A stretch of DNA of 64,000 nucleotides from Micromonospora luteifusca. GTDB lineage: Bacteria > Actinomycetota > Actinomycetes > Mycobacteriales > Micromonosporaceae. Within the stretch, counting starts at the first letter, position 1. The number at the start of each line of letters is the position of its first letter. The stretch is from assembly GCF_016907275.1 (NCBI RefSeq), contig NZ_JAFBBP010000001.1:6748001-6812000 (forward strand), given 5' to 3'. This document shows positions 9,323-18,093 of the stretch, piece after piece. A model generated the notes under the pieces. That model searched no databases, was not told where the DNA came from, and saw only the letters and a program-made list of their open reading frames with translations. The position numbers and the translations under genes were made by a program.

Positions 9323-10219
9323 ATGTCAGGGGAGCGGGGCCGGCTCGGTCGGTTCACAGACGCGGTGCTCGGCGGCGCGCGGGCAGCCCGGGACAAGGCC
9401 CGTGAGCTGCGCGACGAGTTCCGCACCAGCGACGAACCCGAACGTGCCCTCGTCGCGCCGCTGCTGCCCGGGCAGGAGCTGCGCTACGTGGGGCTCGCTC
9501 CGGTCCGTGCCCCCGAAACGCACAGGGCCGGGCGGCAGTTCGCCGACGTGATGGCCAACGAGTTCGCCGAGTCGCTCGACCCGAAGGTGCTGTTCGGGCT
9601 GCTCAACATCGTCAACCCGGTGGTCTGGGTGGACGCGGTGCTGACGCCGGTCCGGCTGGCGGCGGGCGTGCTGCTGCTGCCGGGCAAAGCCGCTGCCGTC
9701 GCGGTGGGTCTGCCGGCGGCGGCCGAGCCGGAGCCGGGCCCGCCACACCAGCGGGTGCCGATTGCGCTCACCGAGGAGCAGGAGGCGTTCCGCGCGCTGT
9801 TCCGGCTCAGCCAGTACCGCCCGCTGGCCGACCAGCTCGCCGAGATCGCCTACCGGCGTCGGTACGTCTTCTCAGGTGACCTCGCCACCCTCGCCGGCAG
9901 CCTGCTGCTCTTCCTGGAGCGTTACACGGGCACACCGCTGGCGGTGACCGACACCCATCTTCACCTGCTGCGGATGGGGTCCCGCCCCGACGCCGACCGG
10001 CCCGACCGGCGCCAACCGCGGGTGCTGTGGAGCGTCGATCGTGCACGGGTGACCCGCGTCGACTCCGAGGGGGGCGTGGCCGGTCTGATGCACTTCCCGT
10101 CCACTGTCTTCTTCGACGACGGCTCGTGGATCCGGATCGTCAACCCCGCGACCCGCGACGACCAGTCCCGGTTCCTGACCGCGATCCGCGAACTCCCCGG
10201 CACGCGCCCGGCGCAGTGA
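9323..10219 (+). CDS. Hypothetical membrane-associated protein of the type VII-like locus
   Basis: A 298-residue protein of unknown family. It has a basic amphipathic N-terminus (RFTDAVLGGARAARDKAREL), a hydrophobic segment near residues 95-130 (VVWVDAVLTPVRLAAGVLLL), and a C-terminal soluble part with repeated aromatic/Asp motifs (VFFDDGSWIRIVNPATRDD). The C-terminal pattern resembles PH-like beta folds, but this is weak. The start is 11 bases after the WXG100 protein stop with GGGAGG in between, making a three-gene operon. It may act as a partner or immunity-type protein for the preceding product; nothing in the sequence proves this. Confidence 0.6.
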   Translation: MSGERGRLGRFTDAVLGGARAARDKARELRDEFRTSDEPERALVAPLLPGQELRYVGLAPVRAPETHRAGRQFADVMANEFAESLDPKVLFGLLNIVNPVVWVDAVLTPVRLAAGVLLLPGKAAAVAVGLPAAAEPEPGPPHQRVPIALTEEQEAFRALFRLSQYRPLADQLAEIAYRRRYVFSGDLATLAGSLLLFLERYTGTPLAVTDTHLHLLRMGSRPDADRPDRRQPRVLWSVDRARVTRVDSEGGVAGLMHFPSTVFFDDGSWIRIVNPATRDDQSRFLTAIRELPGTRPAQ

Positions 10220-10232
10220 CCCGGTCGGCGGG

Positions 10233-11204
10233 TCAGCCGTCGCGTTCCGGGTAGCCCACCGGCACCGCCGAGACGTCGTCCAGTGCGGTGGTGATCTCCT
10301 CGGGCAGTGTGATCCGTTCCACCTGGAGCGCGCCGAGCAGTTGCCCCACCGTCCGCGCGCCGAGGATCGGCGCGGTCACCCCCGGCCGGTCCCGGATCCA
10401 GGCCAACGCCACCTCCAACGGCGACACCCCCAGGCCACCGGCCGCGGTCGCCACCGCCTCCACGATGCTGGAGCAACGCGGCTCCAGGTACGTCGAGACG
10501 AACCGCTCGAAGTGCGGCGACGCGGCTCGGGAATCCGTCGGACGGCCGTGCCGGTACTTGCCGGTGAGCACCCCCCGACCCAGCGGTGACCAGGGCAGCA
10601 GGCCGAGGCCGAGCGCGTCGCACGCGGGCAGCACCTCCCGTTCCACCCCCCGCTCCAGCAGCGAATACTCCATCTGGGTCGCGACTACCGGCGCCCGCCC
10701 GGGCCAGGCGGTCTGCCAGGCGGCGGCCCGCGCGGTCTGCCAGCCGGAGAAGTTCGACACTCCGACGTAGCGGACCTTGCCGCTGGCCACCGCGTGGTCC
10801 AGTGCGGCCAGGGTTTCCTCGAGCGGGGTGTCCGGGTCGTACCCGTGCACCTGGAACAGGTCGACGTGGTCGGTGCCGAGCCGGCGCAGCGACGCGTCCA
10901 ACGTCCGCAGCAGGTGCCCGCGGGAGCCGTCGCGGCGGCGGCCGCTGCCCGGGCGCAATCCCGCTTTCGTGGCGATCAGCAGCTCGTCGCGGGGCACGAG
11001 GGTGCCCAGCAGTGAGCCGATCACCGACTCCGCGTCGCCGTCGCCGTACACATCGGCGGTGTCGATCAGGTTGCCGCCCGCGTCCAGGTAACTCTTCAGC
11101 TGGGCGGCCGCATCGTCGGCATCGGTGTCCCGGCCCCAGGTCATGGTGCCGAGCGCGAGCCGGGAAACCGCCAGCCCGCTTCGGCCGAGCGGTCGCTGTT
11201 GCAT
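10233..11204 (-). CDS. Aldo/keto reductase
   Basis: A 323-residue NADP(H)-dependent oxidoreductase of the AKR superfamily, TIM-barrel fold. The catalytic tetrad can be traced: Asp and Tyr in NLIDTADVYGDGDAE, Lys in LLIATKAGLRPG, and His in DLFQVHGYDPDTPLEE. The C-terminal cofactor-binding stretch is ILGARTVGQLLGALQ. The N-terminus (MQQRPLGRSGLAVSRLALGT) is typical of the group that reduces small aldehydes or sugars. The physiological substrate is not predictable. It converges with the type VII-like operon, with 13 bases between them. Confidence 0.93.
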   Translation of the reverse strand: MQQRPLGRSGLAVSRLALGTMTWGRDTDADDAAAQLKSYLDAGGNLIDTADVYGDGDAESVIGSLLGTLVPRDELLIATKAGLRPGSGRRRDGSRGHLLRTLDASLRRLGTDHVDLFQVHGYDPDTPLEETLAALDHAVASGKVRYVGVSNFSGWQTARAAAWQTAWPGRAPVVATQMEYSLLERGVEREVLPACDALGLGLLPWSPLGRGVLTGKYRHGRPTDSRAASPHFERFVSTYLEPRCSSIVEAVATAAGGLGVSPLEVALAWIRDRPGVTAPILGARTVGQLLGALQVERITLPEEITTALDDVSAVPVGYPERDG

Positions 11205-11390
11205 GGGTGAACCTTATTTCGAACCTGCCGCCACGGATATCCTCGCTCCCGTCAACTCTGCCGGTTCTGCCGGTTCCGCCGATCACGGGCACCGCGACGG
11301 GCGGGCAACCAACGCGTCGAGCCGGTGATCGAGTCCGTTTTCGTCATTGCGTAACCTGATGCGACCTGTGCCACGGATGGGGGAGGACCA

Positions 11391-12443
11391 GTGCGACTCG
11401 GGCTCAGTCTTGGATACCAGACCGCGTGGAGCACACCGGCCGATCACCTGGCCCTGGCGCAGGAGGCGGACCGTCTGGGCTACTCGGTGGTGTGGGCGGC
11501 GGAGGCCTACGGCTCCGACTCGCCCAGCATGCTCGCCTGGATGGCCGGCCAGACCGAACGGATCGACGTCGGCGCCGCGGTGATGCAGATCCCCGCCCGC
11601 ACGCCGGCCGCCACCGCGATGACCGCCGCCACCATCGACGCCCTCTCCGGCGGCCGCTTCCGGCTCGGCCTGGGCGTCTCCGGCCCGCAGGTCTCCGAGG
11701 GCTGGCACGGCGTGCGCTTCGCCAAGCCGCTCGCCCGGACCCGCGAGTTCGTCGACATCGTCAAGCTGGCCATCGCCCGCAAGGAGGTGGCCTACCACGG
11801 CGAGCACTACACACTGCCGCTGCCGGACGGCCCCGGCAAGGCCCTGCGACTGGGCTTCCACCCACCACGCGAGCACATACCGATCTACCTGGCCGCGGTC
11901 GGCCCGAAGAACCTGGAACTGGCCGGCGAGATCGCCGACGGCTGGCTGGCCGTGTTCTACGCCCCGGAGTTCGCCGAGGAGCAGCTCGCCTCGGTCCGCG
12001 CCGGGCGGGCCAAGGTCGGCAAGGAGCTGGCCGGCTTCGACGTGGTGCCGTCGGTGCCCGTGGTGATCGGCGACGACGTGGCCTCCTGCGCCGAACTCGT
12101 CCGCTGGTACGCCGCGCTGTACGTGGGCGGCATGGGCAGCCGTGAGCAGAACTTCTACAACCAGCTCGCCACCCGGATGGGTTACGGCGACGCCGCCCGC
12201 GACGTGCAGGACCTGTACCTGGCCAAGCGGCAGCGCGACGCCGCCGCCGCCGTACCCATGGAGTTCATCGACCGCACCTCGCTGCTCGGCCCGAAGGAGC
12301 GCATCGCCGAGCGGATGCGGGAGTACGCCGCCGCCGGCGTCACCACGCTGTCGGTGACCCTGTTCGTGGCCGACCGGGACAGCGGTGTGCAGACCCTGCG
12401 TACCGTCGCCGAGGCACTCGACCTTTCGGGAGTCGGCGAGTGA
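11391..12443 (+). CDS. LLM class F420-dependent oxidoreductase
   Basis: A 350-residue luciferase-like monooxygenase-fold enzyme of the coenzyme F420 type common in actinobacteria. Characteristic segments are [33 protein letters not shown] near residue 25-45, [16 protein letters not shown], and [20 protein letters not shown]. The GTG start follows GGGGGAGGA. The gene overlaps uppP by 4 bases (GTGA), so the two are translationally coupled; whether a functional link exists is unclear. The substrate is unknown. Confidence 0.92.
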   Translation: MRLGLSLGYQTAWSTPADHLALAQEADRLGYSVVWAAEAYGSDSPSMLAWMAGQTERIDVGAAVMQIPARTPAATAMTAATIDALSGGRFRLGLGVSGPQVSEGWHGVRFAKPLARTREFVDIVKLAIARKEVAYHGEHYTLPLPDGPGKALRLGFHPPREHIPIYLAAVGPKNLELAGEIADGWLAVFYAPEFAEEQLASVRAGRAKVGKELAGFDVVPSVPVVIGDDVASCAELVRWYAALYVGGMGSREQNFYNQLATRMGYGDAARDVQDLYLAKRQRDAAAAVPMEFIDRTSLLGPKERIAERMREYAAAGVTTLSVTLFVADRDSGVQTLRTVAEALDLSGVGE

Positions 12444-13276
12444 CCTGGGTTGAGGCCATCGTCCTGGGCATCGTCCAGGGACTGACCGAGTTCCTTCCGG
12501 TCAGCTCGTCGGGGCATCTGCGGATCACCTCGGCGATCTTCTTCGACCGTGACGCCGGCGCGTCGTTCACCGCGGTCACCCAGCTCGGCACCGAAGCCGC
12601 CGTGCTGATCTACTTCGCCAAGGACATCTGGCGGATCACCCGTACCTGGCTGGTCGGCATCAGGGACAAGTCGGTCCGTTCCAGCCTCGACTACCGGATG
12701 GGCTGGTACGTGATCGTCGGCTCGATTCCGATCGGGCTGTTCGGTTTCGTGTTCAAGGACCAGATCAAGACCGCCGGGCGCAACCTCTGGGTCGTGGCGA
12801 CCACGCTGATCGTGTTCGCCTTCGTGTTGGCGTTCGCCGAGTACTGGGGGCGGCAGACCCGCACCCTGGAGAACTTCCGGATGAAGGACGGCGTGGTGAT
12901 GGGCTTCGCCCAGGCCATGGCGCTGGTCCCCGGGGTGTCCCGCTCCGGTGGCACGCTCACGGCCGGCCTGCTGCTCAACCTGACCCGGGAGGCGGCGGCC
13001 CGGTACTCGTTCCTGCTGGCCATCCCGGCGGTGGTGATGTCCGGCGTGTTCAGCCTCGGGGATGTCTTCGAGCCGTCCGCGCCGGGCACGTCGGTGCCCA
13101 CCGTGGCCCAGACGATCGTGGCCACCGTCATCGCGTTCGGCATCGGCTACGCGGCCATCGCCTGGTTGCTGCGTTACGTGGCCCACCACACCCTGTACGT
13201 CTTCGTGCTGTACCGGGTCGCGCTGGGCACCCTGGTCCTGGCCCTGCTGCTGACCGGCACGATCGACGCCACCTGA
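12440..13276 (+). CDS. uppP: Undecaprenyl-diphosphatase
   Basis: A 278-residue polytopic membrane enzyme that dephosphorylates undecaprenyl diphosphate to recycle the lipid carrier for peptidoglycan and other envelope polymers; homologues confer bacitracin tolerance. The two signature regions are intact: [11 protein letters not shown] with Glu17 and His26, and PGVSRSG at about 164-170. About eight hydrophobic segments are seen. The GTG start overlaps the LLM oxidoreductase stop. Actinobacterial genomes often encode several paralogues, so this may not be the only one. Confidence 0.95.
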   Translation: MTWVEAIVLGIVQGLTEFLPVSSSGHLRITSAIFFDRDAGASFTAVTQLGTEAAVLIYFAKDIWRITRTWLVGIRDKSVRSSLDYRMGWYVIVGSIPIGLFGFVFKDQIKTAGRNLWVVATTLIVFAFVLAFAEYWGRQTRTLENFRMKDGVVMGFAQAMALVPGVSRSGGTLTAGLLLNLTREAAARYSFLLAIPAVVMSGVFSLGDVFEPSAPGTSVPTVAQTIVATVIAFGIGYAAIAWLLRYVAHHTLYVFVLYRVALGTLVLALLLTGTIDAT

Positions 13277-13292
13277 CCGGCCGACCCGTCGA

Positions 13293-13328
13293 CGGCCCCT
13301 GTCCCGCCTTCCGGCGGGCCGGGGGCCG
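13293..13328 (+). terminator. Intrinsic terminator hairpin after uppP
   Basis: A GC-rich inverted repeat (CGGCCCC, then CCCGCC, short TTCC loop, GGCGGG, then GGGGCCG) begins 17 bases after the uppP stop and is followed by CCTTCGTT. Confidence 0.7.
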
Positions 13329-13450
13329 CCTTCGTTCCGGCCCCGCCTGTGCACCCGCCCGGCCTCCGACACAGGCCGACGGCGAGGCCCGTGGGTGGCG
13401 GCCCGAGCCCATCACGGCCAGGGCCGGGAGCAGGCCATAGGGTGGTCGGT

Positions 13451-14155
13451 GTGGCAACCCTTCTGCTTCTGCGACACGGCCGGACCACGGCGAACGCCGA
13501 TGGCGGCCTGGCCGGCCGTCAACCGGTCGAGCTGGACGACACCGGGCGCGCCCAGGCCGCCGCGGTGGGCGAGCGGCTGCGCGGGGTGCCGCTGGCCGCC
13601 GTGGTGACGAGCCCGCTGATCCGGTGCCGACAGACCCTGGAGTTGGCGCTTCCGGAGGCCGCCCCGATCGTCGAGGACGGGTTGATCGAGTGTGACTACG
13701 GCAGCTGGGAGGGACAGCAGCTGAAGAAGCTCGCGAAGGAGCCGCTCTGGCCGGTGGTCCAGCAGCGCCCCAGCGCCGCGGTCTTCCCGGACGGGGAGGC
13801 GATGGCGGCGATGGCCGCGCGGGCGGTCGCGGCGGTTCGATCCTGGGACGCCCGGGTGAGCGCCGAGCACGGGCCCGAGGCGCTGTGGCTGGCGTGCAGC
13901 CACGGCGATGTGATCAAGGCCATCGTGGCGGACGCGCTCGGCGTACACCTGGATCTTTTTCAGCGGATCGTGGCCGACCCGGCGTCGGTGACCGCGATCC
14001 GGTTCACGCCGCTGCGGCCGTTCCTGGTCCGGCTCAACGACACCGGCGGTGACCTCCAGGCCCTGGTGCCGCCGCCGCGCAAGCGGCGTCGGCGGGCTCC
14101 CCGCGCGGCTGATTCGGACGCCACGGTCGGCGGCGGGGCAGGTGCGGCCTCGTGA
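13451..14155 (+). CDS. Histidine phosphatase family protein (mycothiol-operon phosphatase)
   Basis: A 234-residue phosphoglycerate-mutase-like phosphatase. The catalytic LLLRHGRTTANADG motif is at the N-terminus, with a second Arg in TSPLIRCRQTLELAL, Glu in IECDYGSWEG and the distal His in LACSHGDVIKAIVADAL. The C-terminal tail is rich in basic residues (KRRRRAPRAAD) and looks disordered. This gene opens the conserved actinobacterial cluster phosphatase-DUF3090-SCO1664-mshC; its substrate is unknown. The GTG at 13451 starts right at the conserved fold; an upstream in-frame start at 13349 would add unconserved sequence. Confidence 0.88.
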   Translation: MATLLLLRHGRTTANADGGLAGRQPVELDDTGRAQAAAVGERLRGVPLAAVVTSPLIRCRQTLELALPEAAPIVEDGLIECDYGSWEGQQLKKLAKEPLWPVVQQRPSAAVFPDGEAMAAMAARAVAAVRSWDARVSAEHGPEALWLACSHGDVIKAIVADALGVHLDLFQRIVADPASVTAIRFTPLRPFLVRLNDTGGDLQALVPPPRKRRRRAPRAADSDATVGGGAGAAS

Positions 14156-14342
14156 GGGCGATCCGGACCACCCGCCGTGTCGGCGCGATACCCCCGCCTG
14201 ATCATCGGCTGAGGTCGACGGTGGCCGGCGGGTGGGCCGCCACGCCCGGTTATAGCTGCTGGTACGCCGGGCGCGCCGCCGCTGAGGCGATTCGGGTCGG
14301 TGGGGTGCGCGGTGCCATGGCGGGCCGGATAGGGTCGTGGGT

Positions 14343-14909
14343 ATGACCCACCAGGTGCACGCCTTCGAACCGCCGGAGCGGTTCGTCGCCGGGACTGTCG
14401 GGCCTCCGGGGGAACGCGCGTTCTTCCTGCAGGCCCGCGGCGGCGGCAGGCTGGTCAGCGTCGCGCTGGAAAAGGTCCAGGTGTCCCTGCTGGCCGAGAA
14501 GCTGGAGGAGCTACTCACCGAGGCGCAGCGCCGCTTCGGGGTGGATCTGCCCGAGCTTGCGCCGGTGATCGGCGACAACGAGCCGCTGGACACGCCGGTC
14601 GACGAGGAGTTCAGGGTCGGGACCCTCGGGCTGGCCTTCGACGTGGACACCGCCACCGTGGTGATCGAAGCGATCGCCGCGGGCGAGGTGGAGCCCGAGG
14701 TCGAGCTGGACGAAGACGACGACGAGGACGAAGAGCCGGACGAGGACCTGGACCGCCTCCGGGTCCGGCTCACCCCGCAGGCGACCCGCCAGTTCATCGA
14801 GCGGGCCCGGCGAGTGGTCAACGCGGGTCGGCCTCCGTGCCCGCTCTGCGGCCAACCGTTGGACCCCGCCGGGCACCTCTGCCCGCGGCACAACGGTTAT
14901 CACCGGTGA
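14343..14909 (+). CDS. DUF3090 family protein
   Basis: A 188-residue protein of the actinobacterial DUF3090 family, function unknown. It has a conserved N-terminus (MTHQVHAFEPPERFVAGTVG), a middle acidic stretch of about 15 Asp/Glu near residues 120-140, and a C-terminal zinc-ribbon-like CPLCGQPLDPAGHLCPRH with three Cys and two His. The gene is always found near mshC in related genomes as far as I recall. Its stop overlaps the next start in GTGA, giving translational coupling. Confidence 0.9.
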   Translation: MTHQVHAFEPPERFVAGTVGPPGERAFFLQARGGGRLVSVALEKVQVSLLAEKLEELLTEAQRRFGVDLPELAPVIGDNEPLDTPVDEEFRVGTLGLAFDVDTATVVIEAIAAGEVEPEVELDEDDDEDEEPDEDLDRLRVRLTPQATRQFIERARRVVNAGRPPCPLCGQPLDPAGHLCPRHNGYHR

Positions 14910-15724
14910 CCTCGTCGGGCCTCCAGCCTCGCCAGGACGGCGACGCCGCGCTGCGGCTGCTGCGTGACGGCGTGCTCGACCTGGAGGGTCGGCTGGTCGA
15001 CGCGTCGAACACGACGCTGCGCGGCATCCTGACCCTGGACGGGATCACCGCCCGCTGCGTCTACAAACCGGTCCGTGGCGAGCGCCCGCTCTGGGACTTC
15101 CCGGACGGCACCCTCGCGGGGCGGGAGGTCTCGGCGTACCTGGTGTCCCGGGCCACCGGTTGGGGCCTGGTGCCGCCCACCGTGCTGCGCGACGGTCCGT
15201 TCGGCCCCGGCTCCTGCCAGCTGTGGATCGACGAGCCGGAGGACGTCGAGCCGCTCGTCGGTTTCCTGCCCGCCGGTGAGCTGCCGCCCCGCTGGTTCCC
15301 GATCGCCGCCGCCAGAGACGACGACGGCGCCGCGTACGCCCTCGCCCACGCCGACGACCCCCGGCTGGCCCGACTCGCGGTGCTCGACGCGGTGATCAAC
15401 AATGCGGACCGTAAGGGCGGTCACGTGCTGGTCGGTGCCGAGGACCGGATCTACGGGGTGGACCACGGGGTGAGCTTCCACGTGGAGGACAAGCTGCGTA
15501 CGGTGCTCTGGGGCTGGGCCGGCAAGCAGTTGCCCCCGGACGCCGTGGAGATGCTCGACGGGCTCGCCGGGCAGGTCGCCGGGGCGCTCGGCGCGGAGCT
15601 GGCCGACCACCTGACGATCAGTGAGATGACCGAGTTGGCTGCCCGGATCGACCGGCTACGGGAGAGCGGCCGCTTCCCGCAGCCGCCGGAGGACTGGCCC
15701 GCGGTGCCCTGGCCGCCCATGTGA
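14906..15724 (+). CDS. SCO1664 family protein (PI3/4-kinase-like fold)
   Basis: A 272-residue protein of the SCO1664 family, which resembles the catalytic core of phosphatidylinositol 3/4-kinase-like enzymes. Visible pieces are YKPVRGERPLWDFP (possible ATP-site Lys), REVSAYLVSRATGWGLVP, LAVLDAVINNADRKGGHVLV (catalytic-loop-like D..N..R) and YGVDHGVSFHVEDKLRTVLW (metal-binding D-H-G). The real substrate is unknown. The GTG at 14906 overlaps the DUF3090 stop. Its constant association with mshC suggests a link to mycothiol or cysteine metabolism; that is inference. Confidence 0.88.
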   Translation: MTSSGLQPRQDGDAALRLLRDGVLDLEGRLVDASNTTLRGILTLDGITARCVYKPVRGERPLWDFPDGTLAGREVSAYLVSRATGWGLVPPTVLRDGPFGPGSCQLWIDEPEDVEPLVGFLPAGELPPRWFPIAAARDDDGAAYALAHADDPRLARLAVLDAVINNADRKGGHVLVGAEDRIYGVDHGVSFHVEDKLRTVLWGWAGKQLPPDAVEMLDGLAGQVAGALGAELADHLTISEMTELAARIDRLRESGRFPQPPEDWPAVPWPPM

Positions 15725-15790
15725 CCCGCTGTCATCTTGATCACCCGTGGGGCGCTCCGACGTCGTCCTCTGGCTGGCTAGGCTGATCCC

Positions 15791-17029
15791 ATGGAGTCTT
15801 GGGCGGGACACGAGGTGCCACGGCTGCCCGGTAAGGGCGAGCCGCTGGCGTTGTACGACTCGGCGCGGCAGGGTGTCCACCCGAGTGAGCCGGCCGACGC
15901 GGGGAGCATGTACGTCTGCGGCATCACCCCGTACGACGCCACCCACCTCGGTCACGCCGCCACCATGGTCACGTTCGACCTGGTGCAGCGGATGTGGCGG
16001 GATGCCGGCCGTCCGGTGCGGTACGTGCAGAACGTCACCGACATCGACGACCCGCTGCTGGAGCGGGCCGCCCGCGACGGCGAGGACTGGGTGGTCCTGG
16101 CGATGCGGGAGACGGCGCTGTTCCGCGAGGACATGGAGGCGCTGCGGATCATCCCGCCGGAGCACTACGTGGGCGCCGTCGAGTCCATCCCGGACATCGC
16201 CGACAAGGTCGAGGTGCTGCTCAAGGATGGCGCCGCGTACCGGCTCGACGACGGCACCGGCGACGTCTACTTCGACGTCTCCGCCACCGGCCGGTTCGGC
16301 TACGAGTCGAACCTGACCCGCGAGCAGATGCTGGAGATCTTCCCGGAGCGCGGCGGTGACCCCGACCGCGCCGGCAAGCGTGACCCACTGGACCCGCTGC
16401 TGTGGCGTGGCGCCCGCGAGGGGGAACCGTCCTGGCCGGGCGGGGAGTTGGGCGCGGGCCGCCCGGGTTGGCACATCGAGTGCGCGGTGATCGCGCTGAA
16501 CCTGCTCGGTGACCGGATCGACGTCCAGGGCGGCGGCAACGACCTGCTGTTCCCGCACCACGAGGCTTCCGCCGCGCACGCCGAGCGGCTCACCGGTCAG
16601 GCGCCGTTCGCCGAGCACTACGTGCACGCCGGGATGATCGGTCTGAACGGCGAGAAGATGTCCAAGTCCCGCGGCAACCTGGTCTTCGTGTCCCGGCTGC
16701 GTGCCGACAAGGTCGACCCGATGGCGATCCGGCTCGCGCTGATCTCCGGGCACTACCGCAGCGACCGCACGTGGACCGACGCGCTGCTCTCCACCGCGCA
16801 GGAGCGCCTGGACCGTTGGCGGCGGGCCGCCGCCGCGCCCGCCGGGCCGTCCGGGGCCGAACTGCTGGCCGGGGTACGCGAACGCCTGGCCGACGACCTG
16901 GACACTCCCGGGGCCCTGGCCGTGGCCGACCGTTGGGCCGAGGCGACCCTCGGCGGTGCCACGGATGACCCGGAAGCGCCCGCCCTCTTCGCGAAGACGG
17001 TGGACGCCCTCCTGGGAGTCCGCCTCTAG
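15791..17029 (+). CDS. mshC: Cysteine--1-D-myo-inosityl 2-amino-2-deoxy-alpha-D-glucopyranoside ligase
   Basis: A 412-residue class I aminoacyl-tRNA-synthetase paralogue that joins cysteine to GlcN-inositol using ATP, the penultimate step of mycothiol synthesis. The HIGH-type motif HLGH is at 52-55, preceded by the zinc ligand Cys43 ([12 protein letters not shown]). KMSKS is intact at 289-293, and [18 protein letters not shown] supplies further zinc ligands. MshC rather than CysS is indicated by its length, the [14 protein letters not shown] start and the operon context. No tRNA-binding extension is present. Confidence 0.97.
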   Translation: MESWAGHEVPRLPGKGEPLALYDSARQGVHPSEPADAGSMYVCGITPYDATHLGHAATMVTFDLVQRMWRDAGRPVRYVQNVTDIDDPLLERAARDGEDWVVLAMRETALFREDMEALRIIPPEHYVGAVESIPDIADKVEVLLKDGAAYRLDDGTGDVYFDVSATGRFGYESNLTREQMLEIFPERGGDPDRAGKRDPLDPLLWRGAREGEPSWPGGELGAGRPGWHIECAVIALNLLGDRIDVQGGGNDLLFPHHEASAAHAERLTGQAPFAEHYVHAGMIGLNGEKMSKSRGNLVFVSRLRADKVDPMAIRLALISGHYRSDRTWTDALLSTAQERLDRWRRAAAAPAGPSGAELLAGVRERLADDLDTPGALAVADRWAEATLGGATDDPEAPALFAKTVDALLGVRL

Positions 17030-17044
17030 CCCCGCCGTGACTTC

Positions 17045-17120
17045 CCGCGATCTTGCAGTTCCCGTGCCCGCATAAGGGGCGAAACGCGGCATATCCGCAG
17101 CAGGAAATGCAAGATCGCGG
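17045..17120. repeat. Inverted repeat with 18-bp arms (interspersed palindrome)
   Basis: Arms at 17045-17062 and 17103-17120 (CCGCGATCTTGCAGTTCC and its complement with one mismatch) flank a 40-base spacer in the short gap after mshC. The long spacer makes it unlike a simple terminator, and it resembles mobile or REP-like intergenic palindromes. Confidence 0.7.
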
Positions 17121-17157
17121 CGGCGTGAAGGCGCGGCGCGGGCCGGGCCAGGGTGGG

Positions 17158-17949
17158 TCAGCCTAGGACCAGGCCGGGGTTGGGGTCGGGGTCCGGGGTT
17201 GGGGCGGGGATCTTGTACTCCTCGGTAAGGGTGGTCATCGGGCCGGGCCAGGTAGCCTGGGACACCTCGATCGGCTTGCGGTGGGCGTCGTAGGCGACGT
17301 GCAGCAGGTGCAGCACCGGGGTGTCCGGCCGGATCTGGAGCGTCTCGGCCTCCTCCCGGCTGGGCTGGCGGGCGCTGATCGTGTCGGTGGCCGAGACGTA
17401 TCGCCGCCCGATGACCTCCTCGGCCTCCTGGTAGAGGGGCCGGCCGAACGCCTCGGTGCGTTCCAGCGAGGTGCCCGCGGTGTCGGTGGGCAGGAACCAG
17501 GAGGCGCCCACCTCGACGGGGGAGTCGTCGGTGCGTACGAGGTGTCGGCGGCAGAGCAGGTCGGTGCCGTCGGGCACCCCGAACGCGTCGGCCACCTCGG
17601 CGGGGGCGGGGGCGCGGCCGACGGAGACGAGTTGTTGACGGTAACGGGCGGCGAGATCGGTGTGGTAGCCGCGGAAGCCGCCGTACCGGCCCCGGGAGAG
17701 GCGGTTGAGTCGGCGGCGGGTGCCTCGGACGTACGTACCGGAGCCGGGTTTGGTGATCAGGATGCCCTCGACCCGTAGCTGGTCGACGGCGCGTTGCACG
17801 GTCTGCTTGGCGACGCCGAACATCTCGGCGATGGCCGGGATGGACGGCAGCCGCTCGCCAGGTCCCCAGTCGCCGCGGCGGACCTGGGCCTTGAGCTGCG
17901 CGGCGATCTGTCGGTGCGGGAACTCCGCGGCCCCGGGATTGATCTGCAC
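17158..17949 (-). CDS. GntR family transcriptional regulator (HutC/UTRA type)
   Basis: A 263-residue GntR regulator. The winged-helix DNA-binding domain spans about residues 5-75 (FPHRQIAAQLKAQVRRGDWG, then KQTVQRAVDQLRVEGILITK). A UTRA effector domain follows (LCRRHLVRTDDSPVEVGASW, then DTISARQPSREEAETL). The C-terminus is a run of Pro/Asp repeats (PTPDPDPNPG). The frame continues upstream, but the GTG at 17949 is preceded by AAGGAGG at perfect spacing. The effector and targets are not evident from neighbours. Confidence 0.92.
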   Translation of the reverse strand: MQINPGAAEFPHRQIAAQLKAQVRRGDWGPGERLPSIPAIAEMFGVAKQTVQRAVDQLRVEGILITKPGSGTYVRGTRRRLNRLSRGRYGGFRGYHTDLAARYRQQLVSVGRAPAPAEVADAFGVPDGTDLLCRRHLVRTDDSPVEVGASWFLPTDTAGTSLERTEAFGRPLYQEAEEVIGRRYVSATDTISARQPSREEAETLQIRPDTPVLHLLHVAYDAHRKPIEVSQATWPGPMTTLTEEYKIPAPTPDPDPNPGLVLG

Positions 17950-18045
17950 ACCGGCCTCCTTGATCACATCTAGGTTCCTAGGATGCCTTAGGGGGTGTGA
18001 CGGCGCCACCCCTGACACGCGAAAAACGGGACTACGAACACGAAA

Positions 18046-18073
18046 GCGGGCCCCGGACAGATCCGGGGCCCGC
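18046..18073 (-). terminator. Terminator hairpin of the PAC2 gene
   Basis: A perfect 12-bp stem (GCGGGCCCCGGA) with a 4-base loop lies 20 bases beyond the PAC2 stop codon on the minus strand and upstream of the GntR start, so it would insulate the two genes. Confidence 0.75.
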
Positions 18074-18093
18074 AGCAAATCGGGGGAGGGGTG

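Noticed and set aside
10586..11359. 257-codon plus-strand frame opposite the aldo/keto reductase
   Set aside because: Pro/Arg-rich antisense shadow; the reductase on the minus strand has complete motifs.
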